Notes: generated by a model from the sequence alone, not told the origin. A stretch of 64,000 nt of DNA from Arthrobacter sp. ISL-72 (GCF_018613755.1 NZ_JAGGPP010000013.1:124001-188000), one strand, 5' to 3'; positions 43,390 to 52,276 are shown, numbered from the stretch's first letter. Numbers and translations: made by a program.

Positions 43390-43549
43390 TGTTTAAGCTC
43401 TATCAAGCTTCGCGGAAGGGCTGAAATTACGCCGGCGTCCGGCGTGGCGATAACATTTGGACATTGATTGGATTTATTGCTTTCGGGGGTGTTTGGGCCG
43501 GTCCACAATTGAGGAATAATTCGCGGTCTCATGAGAAACAGGAGTTCAG

Positions 43550-44218
43550 ATGCACCGCTCAGCACACCCGGTTGTCGCAGTTTCGGGGGCCCTTTGCCTC
43601 GCGTTCCTGCTGGCAGCCTGCGGCCCGCCGGCTTCGTCACCGTCGACGAGTTCCCCGGCGGCCACGGCTACGGCCACCGCTACCTCCACCACTTCGGCGT
43701 CGCCGAGCGCGACGGCGACAACCTCCTCCTCGGCGGAGCCGGAAGCGGGCTGGAAATCCTACACCACGTCCGACGGACTCACCTTCGATTACCCGGAGGA
43801 CTGGAAGATCACTGATCCGGGCGGGGAGGCAGCAGCCGGAGGCGTCTTTGTAAAAATCACCAACGCCAACGGCAAGAACATTGCGACGCTCCGCACGAAT
43901 GTGGTCACCGGCGCCGAGTGCACGCAGAAGCAGCCGTTCGCTGGCTATGAATCCGAACCCATGCCTGCCCTCGAACAGAGCGGAAGCGTGCCCCGGTACA
44001 CCTTCGAGAGCCGGACGGATACCACCGCCACTGATCCGAAGCTGATGACCCTTTTCGCTTACGGCATCACGTCCGCACCCGAACCCACCGGAACGGAAGC
44101 ATGCCCCATCTTCCACTTCTTCACCTGGCCGCCCAGCGGCGCGATGTTCGGCGGCGTCTACGACCCCTTCGACACGACGCCCGGCAATGAGATGCACGTG
44201 GACACCCCTGAGGTCTAG
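43550..44218 (+). CDS. lipoprotein with in-frame stop before its conserved C-terminus
   Basis: 222-residue lipoprotein: signal with lipobox LLAAC, a Thr/Ser/Ala-rich spacer, then GWKSYTTSDGLTFDYPEDWKI and PIFHFFTWPPSGAMFGGVYDP. It is a paralogue of the next gene. The TAG at 44216-44218 is followed in frame by 20 more codons (MGTQEYKNIKKMITSLRPAA, stop at 44279-44281) that align with the paralogue's last residues, GEYRNIRRMITSLRPAR. So the gene is either truncated by a single nonsense change or read through. CAGGAG lies five bases before the ATG. Probably monocistronic, ending at the hairpin downstream. Function unknown. Confidence 0.8.
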   Translation: MHRSAHPVVAVSGALCLAFLLAACGPPASSPSTSSPAATATATATSTTSASPSATATTSSSAEPEAGWKSYTTSDGLTFDYPEDWKITDPGGEAAAGGVFVKITNANGKNIATLRTNVVTGAECTQKQPFAGYESEPMPALEQSGSVPRYTFESRTDTTATDPKLMTLFAYGITSAPEPTGTEACPIFHFFTWPPSGAMFGGVYDPFDTTPGNEMHVDTPEV

Positions 44219-44320
44219 ATGGGGACGCAGGAATACAAGAACATCAAGAAAATGATCACCTCACTGCGGCCCGCCGCCTGAACAGAGGGAGCCAAACAGC
44301 GTCAAACCGCAAGACTCGCT

Positions 44321-44348
44321 GCGCACCGCGGGGCAACCCGCGGTGCGC
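44321..44348. terminator. hairpin terminator between the lipoprotein paralogues
   Basis: A perfect 12-bp stem (gcgcaccgcggg / cccgcggtgcgc) with a 4-base loop, followed by aacgtttt on the plus strand. Confidence 0.8.
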
Positions 44349-44435
44349 AACGTTTTGGCGGCAAAATGGCCCCGCCCGCGTCAGCCGCGAAGGGCAGGGC
44401 CACAATTAATTCCTCAGCGGTTTGAGGAGGATTGC

Positions 44436-45335
44436 ATGCGCCGATCAGTGAAGCCCGGCTATCGATCATCCGGACCGGCACGTTCCGGACCACCACGTTC
44501 CGGACCACCAGGGTCCGGGGTCGCGGTTGCCGCGCTGGCATGCCTCGCACTCCTTCTGGCAGCCTGCGAGCCGTCCTCGGCTCCGCCTGGCGCCGGGTCC
44601 GCGTCGGCCACTCCGCCCAGCGCGACGGCGGGCAGTACTACGGACGGAACAGCGAGCGCCACTGCGACCGCTTCGGTGACAGTGACTTCCGTCCCGCCCG
44701 GCGCCACCGCCGGCCCGACGCTGACCGAGCCGCCGTCGGAGACCACCCCGAGCCGGTTGCCGTCCCCGACGGCGTCCGGCTGGAAGACGTTTACGACGTC
44801 GGACAGGGACTTGACATTCGACTATCCCGGCGACTGGACCATCAAGGATCCGGCCGGAAGCTCGCCCCTCGGCGGAATGTTCGTCGAAGTTTCCAACGCG
44901 GCGCGCAAGCCGATGGCCGTCCTCCAGACCAAGGTGGTCACCGGTGCGGAGTGCGTGCAGCAGTACCCGTTCACCGCGCTGGATTCCGAACCCATGACGG
45001 CCCTCGCTGAAAAAGGCGTGGCGGACCAAACTGCGCCCCGATACATGTTCGAGACCAGGGGAGATCCGTCCGCGCCGGCACGGACGGCCGAAACAATCGC
45101 AGCCTACGGCATCACCATGATCCCGGAGGAGATCGGGACGCTGGCGTGCCCGATCTTCCTGCTGTTCCGGTGGCCGCCCAGCGGAGCGGTGTTCGGGGCG
45201 GGCTACGACCCCGCCAACAACACCACGCCGGGCGACCCGTCGCTGCCGTACCTGGAGAAGGCGATGCTCTATGTCGAGACGGGCGAGTACCGGAATATCC
45301 GCCGGATGATCACATCGCTGCGGCCCGCGCGATAG
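44436..45335 (+). CDS. lipoprotein, paralogue of the preceding gene
   Basis: 299-residue lipoprotein. After a basic N-terminus containing 15-bp repeats (ARSGPPRSGPPGSG) comes a hydrophobic core and lipobox LLLAAC, a long Thr/Pro/Ser spacer, then the shared domain (TFTTSDRDLTFDYPGDWTI; CPIFLLFRWPPSGAVFGAGYDP) and the full C-terminus ending RMITSLRPAR. The FDYP-x-W motif resembles PsbP-like/LpqN-like surface lipoproteins, but the family is not certain. GAGGAGG before ATG 44436. Upstream bases ccacaatt are shared with the first copy's leader, indicating that the duplication included the promoter. Confidence 0.8.
   Translation: MRRSVKPGYRSSGPARSGPPRSGPPGSGVAVAALACLALLLAACEPSSAPPGAGSASATPPSATAGSTTDGTASATATASVTVTSVPPGATAGPTLTEPPSETTPSRLPSPTASGWKTFTTSDRDLTFDYPGDWTIKDPAGSSPLGGMFVEVSNAARKPMAVLQTKVVTGAECVQQYPFTALDSEPMTALAEKGVADQTAPRYMFETRGDPSAPARTAETIAAYGITMIPEEIGTLACPIFLLFRWPPSGAVFGAGYDPANNTTPGDPSLPYLEKAMLYVETGEYRNIRRMITSLRPAR
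44479..44518 (+). repeat. 15-bp tandem repeat in the lipoprotein signal region
   Basis: Two perfect copies of cacgttccggaccac (44479-44493, 44494-44508) and a partial third encode the RSGPP series ahead of the signal-peptide core. Confidence 0.85.
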
Positions 45336-45422
45336 CCTGCCGTGGCCTGCCGGCGTTCCTTGACTCGCCCTGCCGGCCCGCGCAGACTCGAATCAGGAGC
45401 GGTCCGATCAGTCGGAGTTCTG

Positions 45423-46262
45423 ATGTACGCGCTGGGGAAGCAGCAGCTCGAGGGCGGTGCGAAGGCAGGCGGTGCGAAGGTAATGGCAGCCGCTGTCGTG
45501 GCCTTTTGCGTCGCAATCGGCCTGGGCGGCTGCGAGCCGGGACCGGGCGGCCCGCCGGCCACCCCTACAACCACCCGTCCCGGCGTCGATCCCGGCGGCC
45601 CGCCTACCACCTACTCGGTGACCGAAACCGGGCCGTTCCCCGAAGAAAGCACGCCTGCGCCAAGTTCCACGGCCACTAGGGTCGAGCGCGCCCGCCGTGC
45701 CAGGGAGATCCTCGAGACGTGCCTGGAAGGGGAGCTGACCTTCCGCCCGCCGTCCCCTATGCGCCAGGGCGAGACCAGGGAGTTCGTCCTGCACCTCACC
45801 ATGGGCGATCCGGGTGCAGGCCATGAAGAGAAGATCCCGGGCAGCAACCCGGTGGAGACCCGGGCGCCCATCGTGTGCGAGGAGATGCGGGCGGACCTGT
45901 CCGGGCCGGGCATGGACATTCAGCGGGCCGGCAACCCGGACGGGGAGATGCTGGTCCCGGAGCAGGGTGTGGCGGAGTGGAGTTGGTGGATCACGCCCCG
46001 GGACTGGGGCCGGAAAACCATGACACTGCAGCTGTTTGCCACTGCCGAGGACGGCCCTGACCTGAGCCTGGAGACGTTCCGGGAAGACATCCAGGTGGAG
46101 ATCGAGCTGGGCTATTTGCTGAATGCGGTGGTGAAGGACTGGGCGCAGCCGCTGGGCCTGACCATCCCGGTGCTCATCGGCGCAATTGGCGCCGTGCTGG
46201 TCTGGTCGCGGTCCAAAAAGCGTAAAGCGAAGCACGCGGCCGGTACGGCGCCGAAGGAGTGA
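45423..46262 (+). CDS. lipoprotein with C-terminal membrane anchor
   Basis: 279-residue exported protein: hydrophobic signal VMAAAVVAFCVAIGLGGC (lipobox GLGGC), Pro/Thr-rich spacer, a central beta-rich domain with two further cysteines and MRQGETREFVLHLTMG, and a C-terminal helix LGLTIPVLIGAIGAVLVWS followed by SKKRKAK. Lipid anchor plus transmembrane helix implies both ends are membrane-attached. CGGAG precedes ATG 45423; an internal ATG at 45483 with AAGG is an alternative and would remove the 15-bp repeat (45453-45482). No family recognised; likely functions with the two lipoproteins upstream. Confidence 0.7.
   Translation: MYALGKQQLEGGAKAGGAKVMAAAVVAFCVAIGLGGCEPGPGGPPATPTTTRPGVDPGGPPTTYSVTETGPFPEESTPAPSSTATRVERARRAREILETCLEGELTFRPPSPMRQGETREFVLHLTMGDPGAGHEEKIPGSNPVETRAPIVCEEMRADLSGPGMDIQRAGNPDGEMLVPEQGVAEWSWWITPRDWGRKTMTLQLFATAEDGPDLSLETFREDIQVEIELGYLLNAVVKDWAQPLGLTIPVLIGAIGAVLVWSRSKKRKAKHAAGTAPKE
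45453..45482 (+). repeat. 15-bp duplication near the lipoprotein start
   Basis: Copies ggcggtgcgaaggca and ggcggtgcgaaggta encode GGAKA-GGAKV just before the signal core. Confidence 0.8.
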
Positions 46263-46311
46263 ACCCGCGGTACGGCGGGGTCCGAGCCTGCCCAAACCCC
46301 CGGCCCGGCAC

Positions 46312-46317
46312 TACATT
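46312..46317 (+). promoter_or_regulatory. -10 element of a leaderless promoter (acylphosphatase)
   Basis: TACATT ends six bases before ATG 46324 and no ribosome site is present. Confidence 0.55.
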
Positions 46318-46323
46318 TGAACC

Positions 46324-46629
46324 ATGGCTGATACTGCAGACCGGGACTCGGGCGCGGACGTCCGCTTGCATGCCCGCGTAGAGGGCGTGGTCCAGGCGGT
46401 CGGGTTCCGGTACTGGACCGTGCGGAAGGCGGAGGAGCTTGCGCTGACCGGAACGGTGAGGAACGACGACGACGGTACGGTCGCCGTCGTCGTCGAAGGT
46501 CCCCAGGCGGTGGTGCTGGAATTCCGCCGCTGGCTGCAGTCCGAGGACGCGCCGGGGCGCGTGGACCACGTGGATGAGTCGTTGTCGCCGGCCACGGGGG
46601 AGTTCCGCAGCTTCGACGTGGTCTACTAG
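46324..46629 (+). CDS. acyP: acylphosphatase
   Basis: 101-residue cytosolic enzyme hydrolysing acyl phosphates. The catalytic Arg is in GVVQAVGFRYW (usual GxVQGVGFR, here with Ala for the second Gly) and the catalytic Asn in TGTVRNDDDGTV. Length and fold are standard. The 14-residue acidic N-terminus precedes the conserved RLHARVEG. Leaderless start at 46324. It converges on the following hydrolase gene with an 11-base gap, so no separate terminators fit between. Confidence 0.92.
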   Translation: MADTADRDSGADVRLHARVEGVVQAVGFRYWTVRKAEELALTGTVRNDDDGTVAVVVEGPQAVVLEFRRWLQSEDAPGRVDHVDESLSPATGEFRSFDVVY

Positions 46630-46640
46630 ACAGCTGTGGC

Positions 46641-47453
46641 CTATTGACCCGCTTCCGCGGCGATACGGCGGACGAACTCCAGCACCGCAGGGTGGGCCGG
46701 GTAGATGAGGTGGCCGCCGTCGACCGTTACACTCTCGGAGTGCGGCAGGGCCTCCGCCAGCCGCGCGGTGACGCGGCGCAGGGCCTCGGGCGAGTCTTCG
46801 GTGGAAACGATCAACGTTGGATGGCGCAGTTCCGCCAGGGCCTCGGCGTCCAGCTCAGGCTGTTTCTCGCTGAGGTCAAGGCCCTCGCCCCTGATCTCGG
46901 CCAGGACCGCCGGGCTGGTGGCGGCGAACATGTCCTTGAGGGTGCCGGGAAGCGAGTCCCAGGCCTGGTCGCCCAGCACCGTGCGAAGGACACTTTCCGC
47001 GGCCGTCCACGGATCCCGGGCGGCGGCGTCGAGCACTGACTTCCGGAGCTCCATTGCCCAGGCCAGGGCTTCCGGGTCCACCCAGAAGACTCCCGGTTCA
47101 AGCAGCACCAGGGCTTTCACCAGTTCGGGGAAACGGTGGGCGAGGTAAAGAGCTATCTCACCGCCGGTGCTGCGGCCGATGACCACCGCGGGAGCTGCAT
47201 GCAGGATCTCCAGGAGGGCGGCCGCGTCGTCCACGTGCTCCGTGAGGTCGACGGCGTCGAAAGGCTCCGGGCGGCCGCTGCGGTAGAAGCCCCGGCGGTC
47301 GTAGATGATGCACCGGGAGATCGCGGCGAGTTCGGCGGCAGCGTTCTCCCATAGGAGGGCGGAGCTGGGCGTACCGTGTATGCCCAGGACAGGTACGCCT
47401 TCGCCGTGCTCTTCGTAGTACAACTCGATGCCGTTGACACTCAAACGGGGCAT
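46641..47453 (-). CDS. alpha/beta hydrolase
   Basis: 270-residue hydrolase. GIHGTPSSALLWENAA supplies the oxyanion hole, GRSTGGEIALYLA the nucleophile Ser, LIVSTEDSPEAL the acid, and VDGGHLIYPAHP the His. It is similar to the bromoperoxidase-type and esterase branches. TACGCT (47460-47465) lies six bases before the ATG, so it appears leaderless. Transcribed alone, convergent with acyP. Confidence 0.8.
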   Translation of the reverse strand: MPRLSVNGIELYYEEHGEGVPVLGIHGTPSSALLWENAAAELAAISRCIIYDRRGFYRSGRPEPFDAVDLTEHVDDAAALLEILHAAPAVVIGRSTGGEIALYLAHRFPELVKALVLLEPGVFWVDPEALAWAMELRKSVLDAAARDPWTAAESVLRTVLGDQAWDSLPGTLKDMFAATSPAVLAEIRGEGLDLSEKQPELDAEALAELRHPTLIVSTEDSPEALRRVTARLAEALPHSESVTVDGGHLIYPAHPAVLEFVRRIAAEAGQ

Positions 47454-47506
47454 GTTTCAAGCGTAGGACCGCGAAGGGCGCCGGTCGAGGTCCGCTGGCT
47501 GACTCC

Positions 47507-48703
47507 CTATGTGCGGCCCTCCCGGTGCAGGGCGGCGTCGTGTTCGGCGTGGGCCTGCTTGATCAGGTTCATGAACTCGGTCTGGTCGCGGATGAGCTGC
47601 TTGTATTTCTCCGGGAGCTTCCGGAGTTCCTGCTCTTCGCGGACCATCTTGTTGAAGATCGCCTCGCGCTCGGCCATGTCCGTCTCGTAGTTCAGGTCCA
47701 CGTATTCCTTGGCGTGCCGCTTCGCGCCGGAGACCATGTTCTTGGCCTTGCCCTTGGGGCTGAGGACGGAGGCCATGACGGTAATGACCAGGACGCCGAG
47801 GATGACGCTGAGCGAGAGTCCGGTGCTGATCTCCATCACGTTGACGTGTTCGCCGTCGTTGATGAACGGAAGGGTGTTCTCGTGCAGCGCGTGCAGGATC
47901 AGCTTCACGCCGATGAAGCCGAGGATGGTGGCGAGGCCGTACGAGAGGTAGATGAGGCGGTCCAGCAGTTCGTCAATGAGGAAGAAGAGCTGCCGCAGGC
48001 CCATGAGCGAGAACGCCGTGGCGGTGAAGACCACGAACACGTTCTGGGTCAGGCCGAAGATGGCGGGGATGGAATCCAGGGCGAACAGCACGTCCGTTCC
48101 GCCGATGGCCACCATGACCAGGAGCATGGGCGTCAGGACCCGCTTGCCGTTTTCCACGGTGAAGAGCTTGTCGCCGTCGTAGTGTTCCGAAGCCGGCAGG
48201 AACCTTTTCGCGAGCCGGACCACCAGGCCTTCGGAGTCTTCGTCGTGCGAATCGGGCCGGAGCAGATTGCCGGCCGTGATCAGCAGGATGAGGCCGAAGA
48301 TATAGAACACCCAGGCGAAGCTGTTGATCAGGGCCGCGCCGAGGAAAATGAAGCCGGTGCGGGCGACCAGGGAAAAGACGATGCCGAACAGCAGGACTTT
48401 TTGCTGGTCTTTGCGGGGCACCCTGAAGCTGGACATGATGATCAGGAACACGAAGAGGTTGTCCACCGACAGGGCCTTCTCGGTGACATAGCCGGCGAAG
48501 TATTCCGTGCCCATCGAGGTGCCGCCGAAGACCAGGACACCTATTCCGAACGCAAGGGCCAGGCCCACGTAGATCGCGGACCAGGTGGCCGACTCCCGGA
48601 GCTTGGGGGAGTGCGCCTTGCGGACGTGGAATAAGAAGTCGAAGGCCAGCAGGCCCAGAATGCCGGTAACGGTGAGGATCCATACGAAAAGGGGGACCTG
48701 CAT
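47507..48703 (-). CDS. TerC family integral membrane protein
   Basis: 398-residue membrane protein with about nine helices. The TerC signature EYFAGYVTEKALSVDNLFVF and the second acidic motif GGTDVLFALDSIPAIFG (paired Asp residues within helices) are intact. TerC/Alx proteins export manganese and protect metalloproteins or secretion from metal stress. The C-terminal 75 residues are a cytoplasmic coiled, charged tail (AEREAIFNKMVREEQELRKL) unlike short TerC proteins. AGGAAGG before the ATG. The gap to the upstream gene is 49 bases, too short for a yybP-type riboswitch. Confidence 0.92.
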   Translation of the reverse strand: MQVPLFVWILTVTGILGLLAFDFLFHVRKAHSPKLRESATWSAIYVGLALAFGIGVLVFGGTSMGTEYFAGYVTEKALSVDNLFVFLIIMSSFRVPRKDQQKVLLFGIVFSLVARTGFIFLGAALINSFAWVFYIFGLILLITAGNLLRPDSHDEDSEGLVVRLAKRFLPASEHYDGDKLFTVENGKRVLTPMLLVMVAIGGTDVLFALDSIPAIFGLTQNVFVVFTATAFSLMGLRQLFFLIDELLDRLIYLSYGLATILGFIGVKLILHALHENTLPFINDGEHVNVMEISTGLSLSVILGVLVITVMASVLSPKGKAKNMVSGAKRHAKEYVDLNYETDMAEREAIFNKMVREEQELRKLPEKYKQLIRDQTEFMNLIKQAHAEHDAALHREGRT

Positions 48704-48752
48704 GCAGTCTGCCTTCCTGTCGGTGCGGTTTTATCACCCTACCGGGAAGCTG

Positions 48753-49094
48753 TTACTGGGCTGTGTCGGCCCACCCACTGTCTGCTGGGCCGCCCTCGGG
48801 GCCATCCTCGCAGAGGCGGAAGGCCACATCTGCGGCCTGGGCGATAGCTGCGGCTGATGCCTCCTTGGAGCCGGCGGTTCCGGCGGCGGTTCCGGAGCCG
48901 GCAGCGAGGCCCGCCGCGTACCCGACCATAAGCGAGGTGATGGGCGCTGCTGCGTGGGTCACGGACCGTGCCGACTCTCCGGCCAGGTCAAGGATCAGTT
49001 CGCGGTCAAAGTCCAGGTCCAGAAGCTGCAGGGCCTGGGCCAGGCGGTGGCTCCACTGGTCCAGGATCTGTGCTTCGTCGTTGTTGACGGCCAT
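48753..49094 (-). CDS. DUF6457-like small protein
   Basis: 113-residue helical protein (MAVNNDEAQILDQWSHRLAQAL...LDLAGESARSVTHAAAPITS) matching the DUF6457 domain, which is often found with molybdopterin-guanine dinucleotide biosynthesis genes; this assignment is from memory of the pattern. The Gly/Ala/Thr-rich middle (AGLAAGSGTAAGTAGS) is low complexity. AAGGAGA precedes the ATG. Likely first gene of a unit with terC. Confidence 0.6.
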   Translation of the reverse strand: MAVNNDEAQILDQWSHRLAQALQLLDLDFDRELILDLAGESARSVTHAAAPITSLMVGYAAGLAAGSGTAAGTAGSKEASAAAIAQAADVAFRLCEDGPEGGPADSGWADTAQ

Positions 49095-49171
49095 GGTCTC
49101 TCCTTAGTCAGAAATGAGTGCGGGTGCCTTGAGGTTAGGCTGTAGCAGAAGCCGCTATCAAGGAGATCCTG

Positions 49172-49540
49172 TTGAGTGAAGTGACCATCCGCCACAATCC
49201 GGACCGCGAGCGCTTTGAAGTATTGGTGGCCGGCAACGTGATCGGCCAGGCCGCCTACAAAGGCTACGACGACGGCGACTCGCCGCAGCGGATTTTCTAC
49301 CACACGGTGATCAACGAGGAATACGGCGGCCAAGGGCTTGCGGGCAAGCTCGCCACGGTGGCGCTGGACGAAACGGCTGCGGCCGGCCTCGCCATCGTGC
49401 CGGTGTGCCCGTTCATCAAGAAGTTCCTCACCAAGCACCCGGAGTACGCCGGCAGCACTACGGCCACCACACCGGCCCACCTCGAGTTCCTCAGCGCGGC
49501 CCTGGCCCGGCCGAAATCGTCAGCGCCGACTGCCAGCTGA
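49172..49540 (+). CDS. GNAT-like N-acetyltransferase (YjdJ type)
   Basis: 122-residue member of the small, single-domain GNAT group. HTVINEEYGGQGLAGKLA is the acetyl-CoA loop (usual QxxGxG), and GLAIVPVCPFIKKFLTKHPEY is the conserved C-terminal segment with a Cys-Pro. TTG start: AAGGAG six bases upstream decides it. Substrate unknown. Divergent from the DUF6457 gene. Confidence 0.85.
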   Translation: MSEVTIRHNPDRERFEVLVAGNVIGQAAYKGYDDGDSPQRIFYHTVINEEYGGQGLAGKLATVALDETAAAGLAIVPVCPFIKKFLTKHPEYAGSTTATTPAHLEFLSAALARPKSSAPTAS

Positions 49541-49545
49541 TGTAG

Positions 49546-49863
49546 CTACCTGCCGGACCGCCGGTTGCGGGCCTGGCGCATCAGCCTGATGAAGGCGTAA
49601 ACGAAGACGCCCTCGAACATCGCCATCAACCCGAGCATCAGCCAGTGGCCCTGGCTGATGAAGACGACGGAGCCGGTAACGACAAGGACCGTCCCCAGGA
49701 CCAGTGCGTACACGGCGAAACCAAGGGCCACCCTGGCGCTGCGAACACCTGTCCGGAAGCCAAAGCCGAGAGGTTCCCCTCCCGGATAGCCCTCGACGCG
49801 GTCGTGGCCTGCTGGCTTGAGCCTGTCGAACTCATCCCAAAGATCACGGTCCTGATCTGTCAT
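49546..49863 (-). CDS. hypothetical two-helix membrane protein, 105 residues
   Basis: Acidic soluble N-terminus (MTDQDRDLWDEFDRLKPAG), then two hydrophobic helices (VALGFAVYALVLGTVLVVTG and LMLGLMAMFEGVFVYAFIRL) and a basic tail. No family recognised. GATAAT (49870-49875) six bases before ATG 49863 indicates a leaderless start. It converges on the GNAT gene, with only five bases between stops. Confidence 0.65.
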   Translation of the reverse strand: MTDQDRDLWDEFDRLKPAGHDRVEGYPGGEPLGFGFRTGVRSARVALGFAVYALVLGTVLVVTGSVVFISQGHWLMLGLMAMFEGVFVYAFIRLMRQARNRRSGR

Positions 49864-49870
49864 GCTTCCA

Positions 49871-50119
49871 TTATCCCGCCGACTCCGCCCCCGCAGACTC
49901 GAGCTCCTCCCGTTCCTCCGGCTCCCAGCGCAGCAGGTCCCCGGGTTGGCAGTCCAGCACTTCGCACAGGGCCTCAAGGGTGGTGAAGCGCACTGCCTTG
50001 GCCCGGCCGTTCTTCAGCACCGCCAAATTGGCGGGCGTGATTCCGACGCGTTCTGCGAGCGTCCCCACGGGCATCTTGCGCCTGGCCAGCATCACGTCGA
50101 TGTCGACGACGATCGGCAT
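49871..50119 (-). CDS. XRE-family transcriptional regulator (YozG-like)
   Basis: 82-residue Cro/C1-type DNA-binding protein: IDVMLARRKMPVGTLAERVGITPANLAVLKNGRAKAVRF holds the helix-turn-helix, split by the recognition helix TPANLAVLKNG, then TLEALCEVLDCQPGDLLRW. It is the usual partner of DUF2975 membrane proteins. GAGGTGATC precedes the ATG; the restored frame of the upstream DUF2975 gene would end in TGATG overlapping this start, showing translational coupling. Confidence 0.9.
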   Translation of the reverse strand: MPIVVDIDVMLARRKMPVGTLAERVGITPANLAVLKNGRAKAVRFTTLEALCEVLDCQPGDLLRWEPEEREELESAGAESAG

Positions 50120-50489
50120 CAGATCACCTCGTCCAGTTCGCCCTGCAGGTGCTTGGCTTCGGCGTCGCGGGCCACCGCCTGCGCCAGCAGCGTGCGCAGT
50201 ACAACGACGACCAGGGCCACCCCGCAACCAGCACGCCTGCTCCGCCGATTAGGAGGACGATGCCGGGAGCGACGGATTCACCCGGCGCCAGGACGACGCC
50301 GAGCCCGAAGGTCAGCAGGGAGGCAGCCGCGACGGCGCCGGCCACCACGTCCACGTAGCGAAAGGCTCGTCCCATGTCCTCGTTCAGGTCCCGGGCCAGC
50401 AGCGGCACCATGACCGCCTGCACAAACAAGGAGCCGGCAAGGCCCGCCCCGAGAATAATGCGCAGCGCGAGGACGGTAAGTTTTCCCAT
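50119..50489 (-). pseudogene. DUF2975 membrane protein with a one-base frameshift
   Basis: The reading from ATG 50489 gives three helices (TVLALRIILGAGLAGSLFVQ; VVAGAVAAASLLTFGLGVVL; GIVLLIGGAGVLVAG) typical of DUF2975, then breaks into SLYCARCWRRRWPA and stops at 50124. Restoring one base in the run of four C at 50220-50223 gives VALVVVVLRTLLAQAVARDA and EAKHLQGELDEVI, the expected fourth helix and tail, ending at 50119 on the XRE start. So a one-base loss in a homopolymer inactivates the last helix. Sequencing error or phase variation are both possible. Confidence 0.8.
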
Positions 50490-50521
50490 CAGGTCTCCAG
50501 GCGCGCCTTGCTGCCTAGTTC

Positions 50522-52276
50522 CTATTCGTCGGGATCGGGGCTCCGGACATCCTTTTCCCCGATATCTGCGGCACCCAGAAGGTCTGCGGCGGGGGAATGG
50601 GTCGTCTCATGTTCGCGGACCCGGAGCTCCGGGTGGTGGAGATCCAGTGCCGGGCGCTCGGAACGGATCCGGGGGAGCGAGGTGAAGTTGTGGCGCGGCG
50701 GCGGGCAGGACGTGGCCCACTCCAGCGAAGCACCGAAGCCCCACGGGTCATCCACTTCCACCCTTTCGTTGCTGCGCCAGGTGATGTACACGTTCCAGAA
50801 GAACGGGATCAACGAGGCCCCGAGAAGGTAGGAGGCGATGGTTGAGAACTGGTTCATCCAGGCGAAGTTGTCCTCCACCAGATAGTCCGCGTAGCGGCGG
50901 GGCATACCCTCGACGCCCAGCCAGTGCTGGATCAGGAAAGTGCCGTGGAAACCGAGGAACAGCATCCAGAAGTGGATCTTGCCCAGCCGCTCGTTGAGCA
51001 TCTTGCCGGTCCACTTCGGCCACCAGAAGTAGAAGCCCGCGAACATGGCGAACACGACGGTGCCGAACACCACGTAGTGGAAGTGGGCCACCACGAAATA
51101 GGAGTCCGAGACGTGGAAGTCCAGCGGCGGGGAGGACAGGATGATGCCGGTCAGGCCGCCGAAGAGGAAGGTGGCCAGGAAGCCGATGCTCCACAGCATG
51201 GGAGTCTCGAAGGTGAGTGAGCCGCCCCACATGGTGCCGATCCAGTTGAAGAACTTTACGCCGGTAGGCACGGCGATGAGCATCGTCATGAAGGCGAAGA
51301 ACGGCAGCAGGACCGAGCCGGTCACGTACATGTGGTGCGCCCACACGGTCACGGACAGGGCCGCGATGGCGATGGTTGCGTAGACGAGGCCCTTGTAACC
51401 GAAGATCGGCTTCCGGCTGAAGACCGGGAATATCTCGGTGACGATGCCGAAGAACGGCAGCGCGATGATGTACACCTCGGGGTGCCCGAAGAACCAGAAC
51501 AGGTGCTGCCAGAGGACGGCACCGCCGTTCTCGGGGTCGAAGATGTGGGCACCAAACTTGCGGTCCGCGCCGAGGGCGAACAGCGCTGATGCCAGCGGCG
51601 GGAAGGCCATGATGACCAGGATGGACGTGGCCAGTGCGTTCCAGGTGAAGATCGGCATGCGCCACATGGTCATGCCCGGGGCGCGCATGCAGATGATGGT
51701 GGTGATGAAGTTGACCGCACCCAGGATGGTGCCGAAACCGGAGAGCGCGAGGCCGAAGACCCAGAGGTCACCGCCGACGCCGGGGGTGAATGTCGTGTTG
51801 TTCAGCGGGGCGTACGCGAACCAGCCGAACGAGGCGGCACCCTGCGGGGTGATGAAGCCGGAGACGGCAATGGTGGAGCCGAAGAGGAAGAACCAGAAGG
51901 CCAGCGCGTTCAGCCGCGGGAACGCGACGTCGGGTGCACCAATCTGGAGCGGCATGATGACGTTGGTGAAGCCGGCGAACAGCGGCGTTGCGAACATCAG
52001 CAGCATGACGGTGCCGTGCATGGTGAACAGCTGGTTGTACTGCTCCTTGGTCTGGAGGATCTGCAAGCCGGGCTCAAACAGTTCGGCACGGATCAGCAGC
52101 GCCATAACGCCCCCGAGGCAGAAGAACACGAAGGACGCGACCAGGTACATGTACCCGATGGTCTTGTGGTCCGTGGACGTGATCCAGTTGACCACCATGC
52201 GTCCCTTGCGCCTCGGTACAACCTGAGGCGCCGCAGCGGCCGCCGTGCTTCCGGAGGCATATTCATAAGTGGCCAT
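50522..52276 (-). CDS. ctaD: cytochrome c oxidase subunit I
   Basis: 584-residue membrane catalytic subunit of aa3-type oxidase with 12 helices. Haem and copper ligands are present: [32 protein letters not shown] and [14 protein letters not shown] 52276 follows GGAGAG. The C-terminal tail after [19 protein letters not shown] is standard for actinobacterial CtaD. No ctaC, ctaE, ctaF or qcr genes are within the window, so it is unlinked from the usual operon and may be an extra copy. Confidence 0.95.
   Translation of the reverse strand: MATYEYASGSTAAAAAPQVVPRRKGRMVVNWITSTDHKTIGYMYLVASFVFFCLGGVMALLIRAELFEPGLQILQTKEQYNQLFTMHGTVMLLMFATPLFAGFTNVIMPLQIGAPDVAFPRLNALAFWFFLFGSTIAVSGFITPQGAASFGWFAYAPLNNTTFTPGVGGDLWVFGLALSGFGTILGAVNFITTIICMRAPGMTMWRMPIFTWNALATSILVIMAFPPLASALFALGADRKFGAHIFDPENGGAVLWQHLFWFFGHPEVYIIALPFFGIVTEIFPVFSRKPIFGYKGLVYATIAIAALSVTVWAHHMYVTGSVLLPFFAFMTMLIAVPTGVKFFNWIGTMWGGSLTFETPMLWSIGFLATFLFGGLTGIILSSPPLDFHVSDSYFVVAHFHYVVFGTVVFAMFAGFYFWWPKWTGKMLNERLGKIHFWMLFLGFHGTFLIQHWLGVEGMPRRYADYLVEDNFAWMNQFSTIASYLLGASLIPFFWNVYITWRSNERVEVDDPWGFGASLEWATSCPPPRHNFTSLPRIRSERPALDLHHPELRVREHETTHSPAADLLGAADIGEKDVRSPDPDE

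Noticed and set aside
48704..48752. Manganese (yybP-ykoY) riboswitch before terC
   Set aside because: The gap is only 49 bases, shorter than that element, and shows no matching core.
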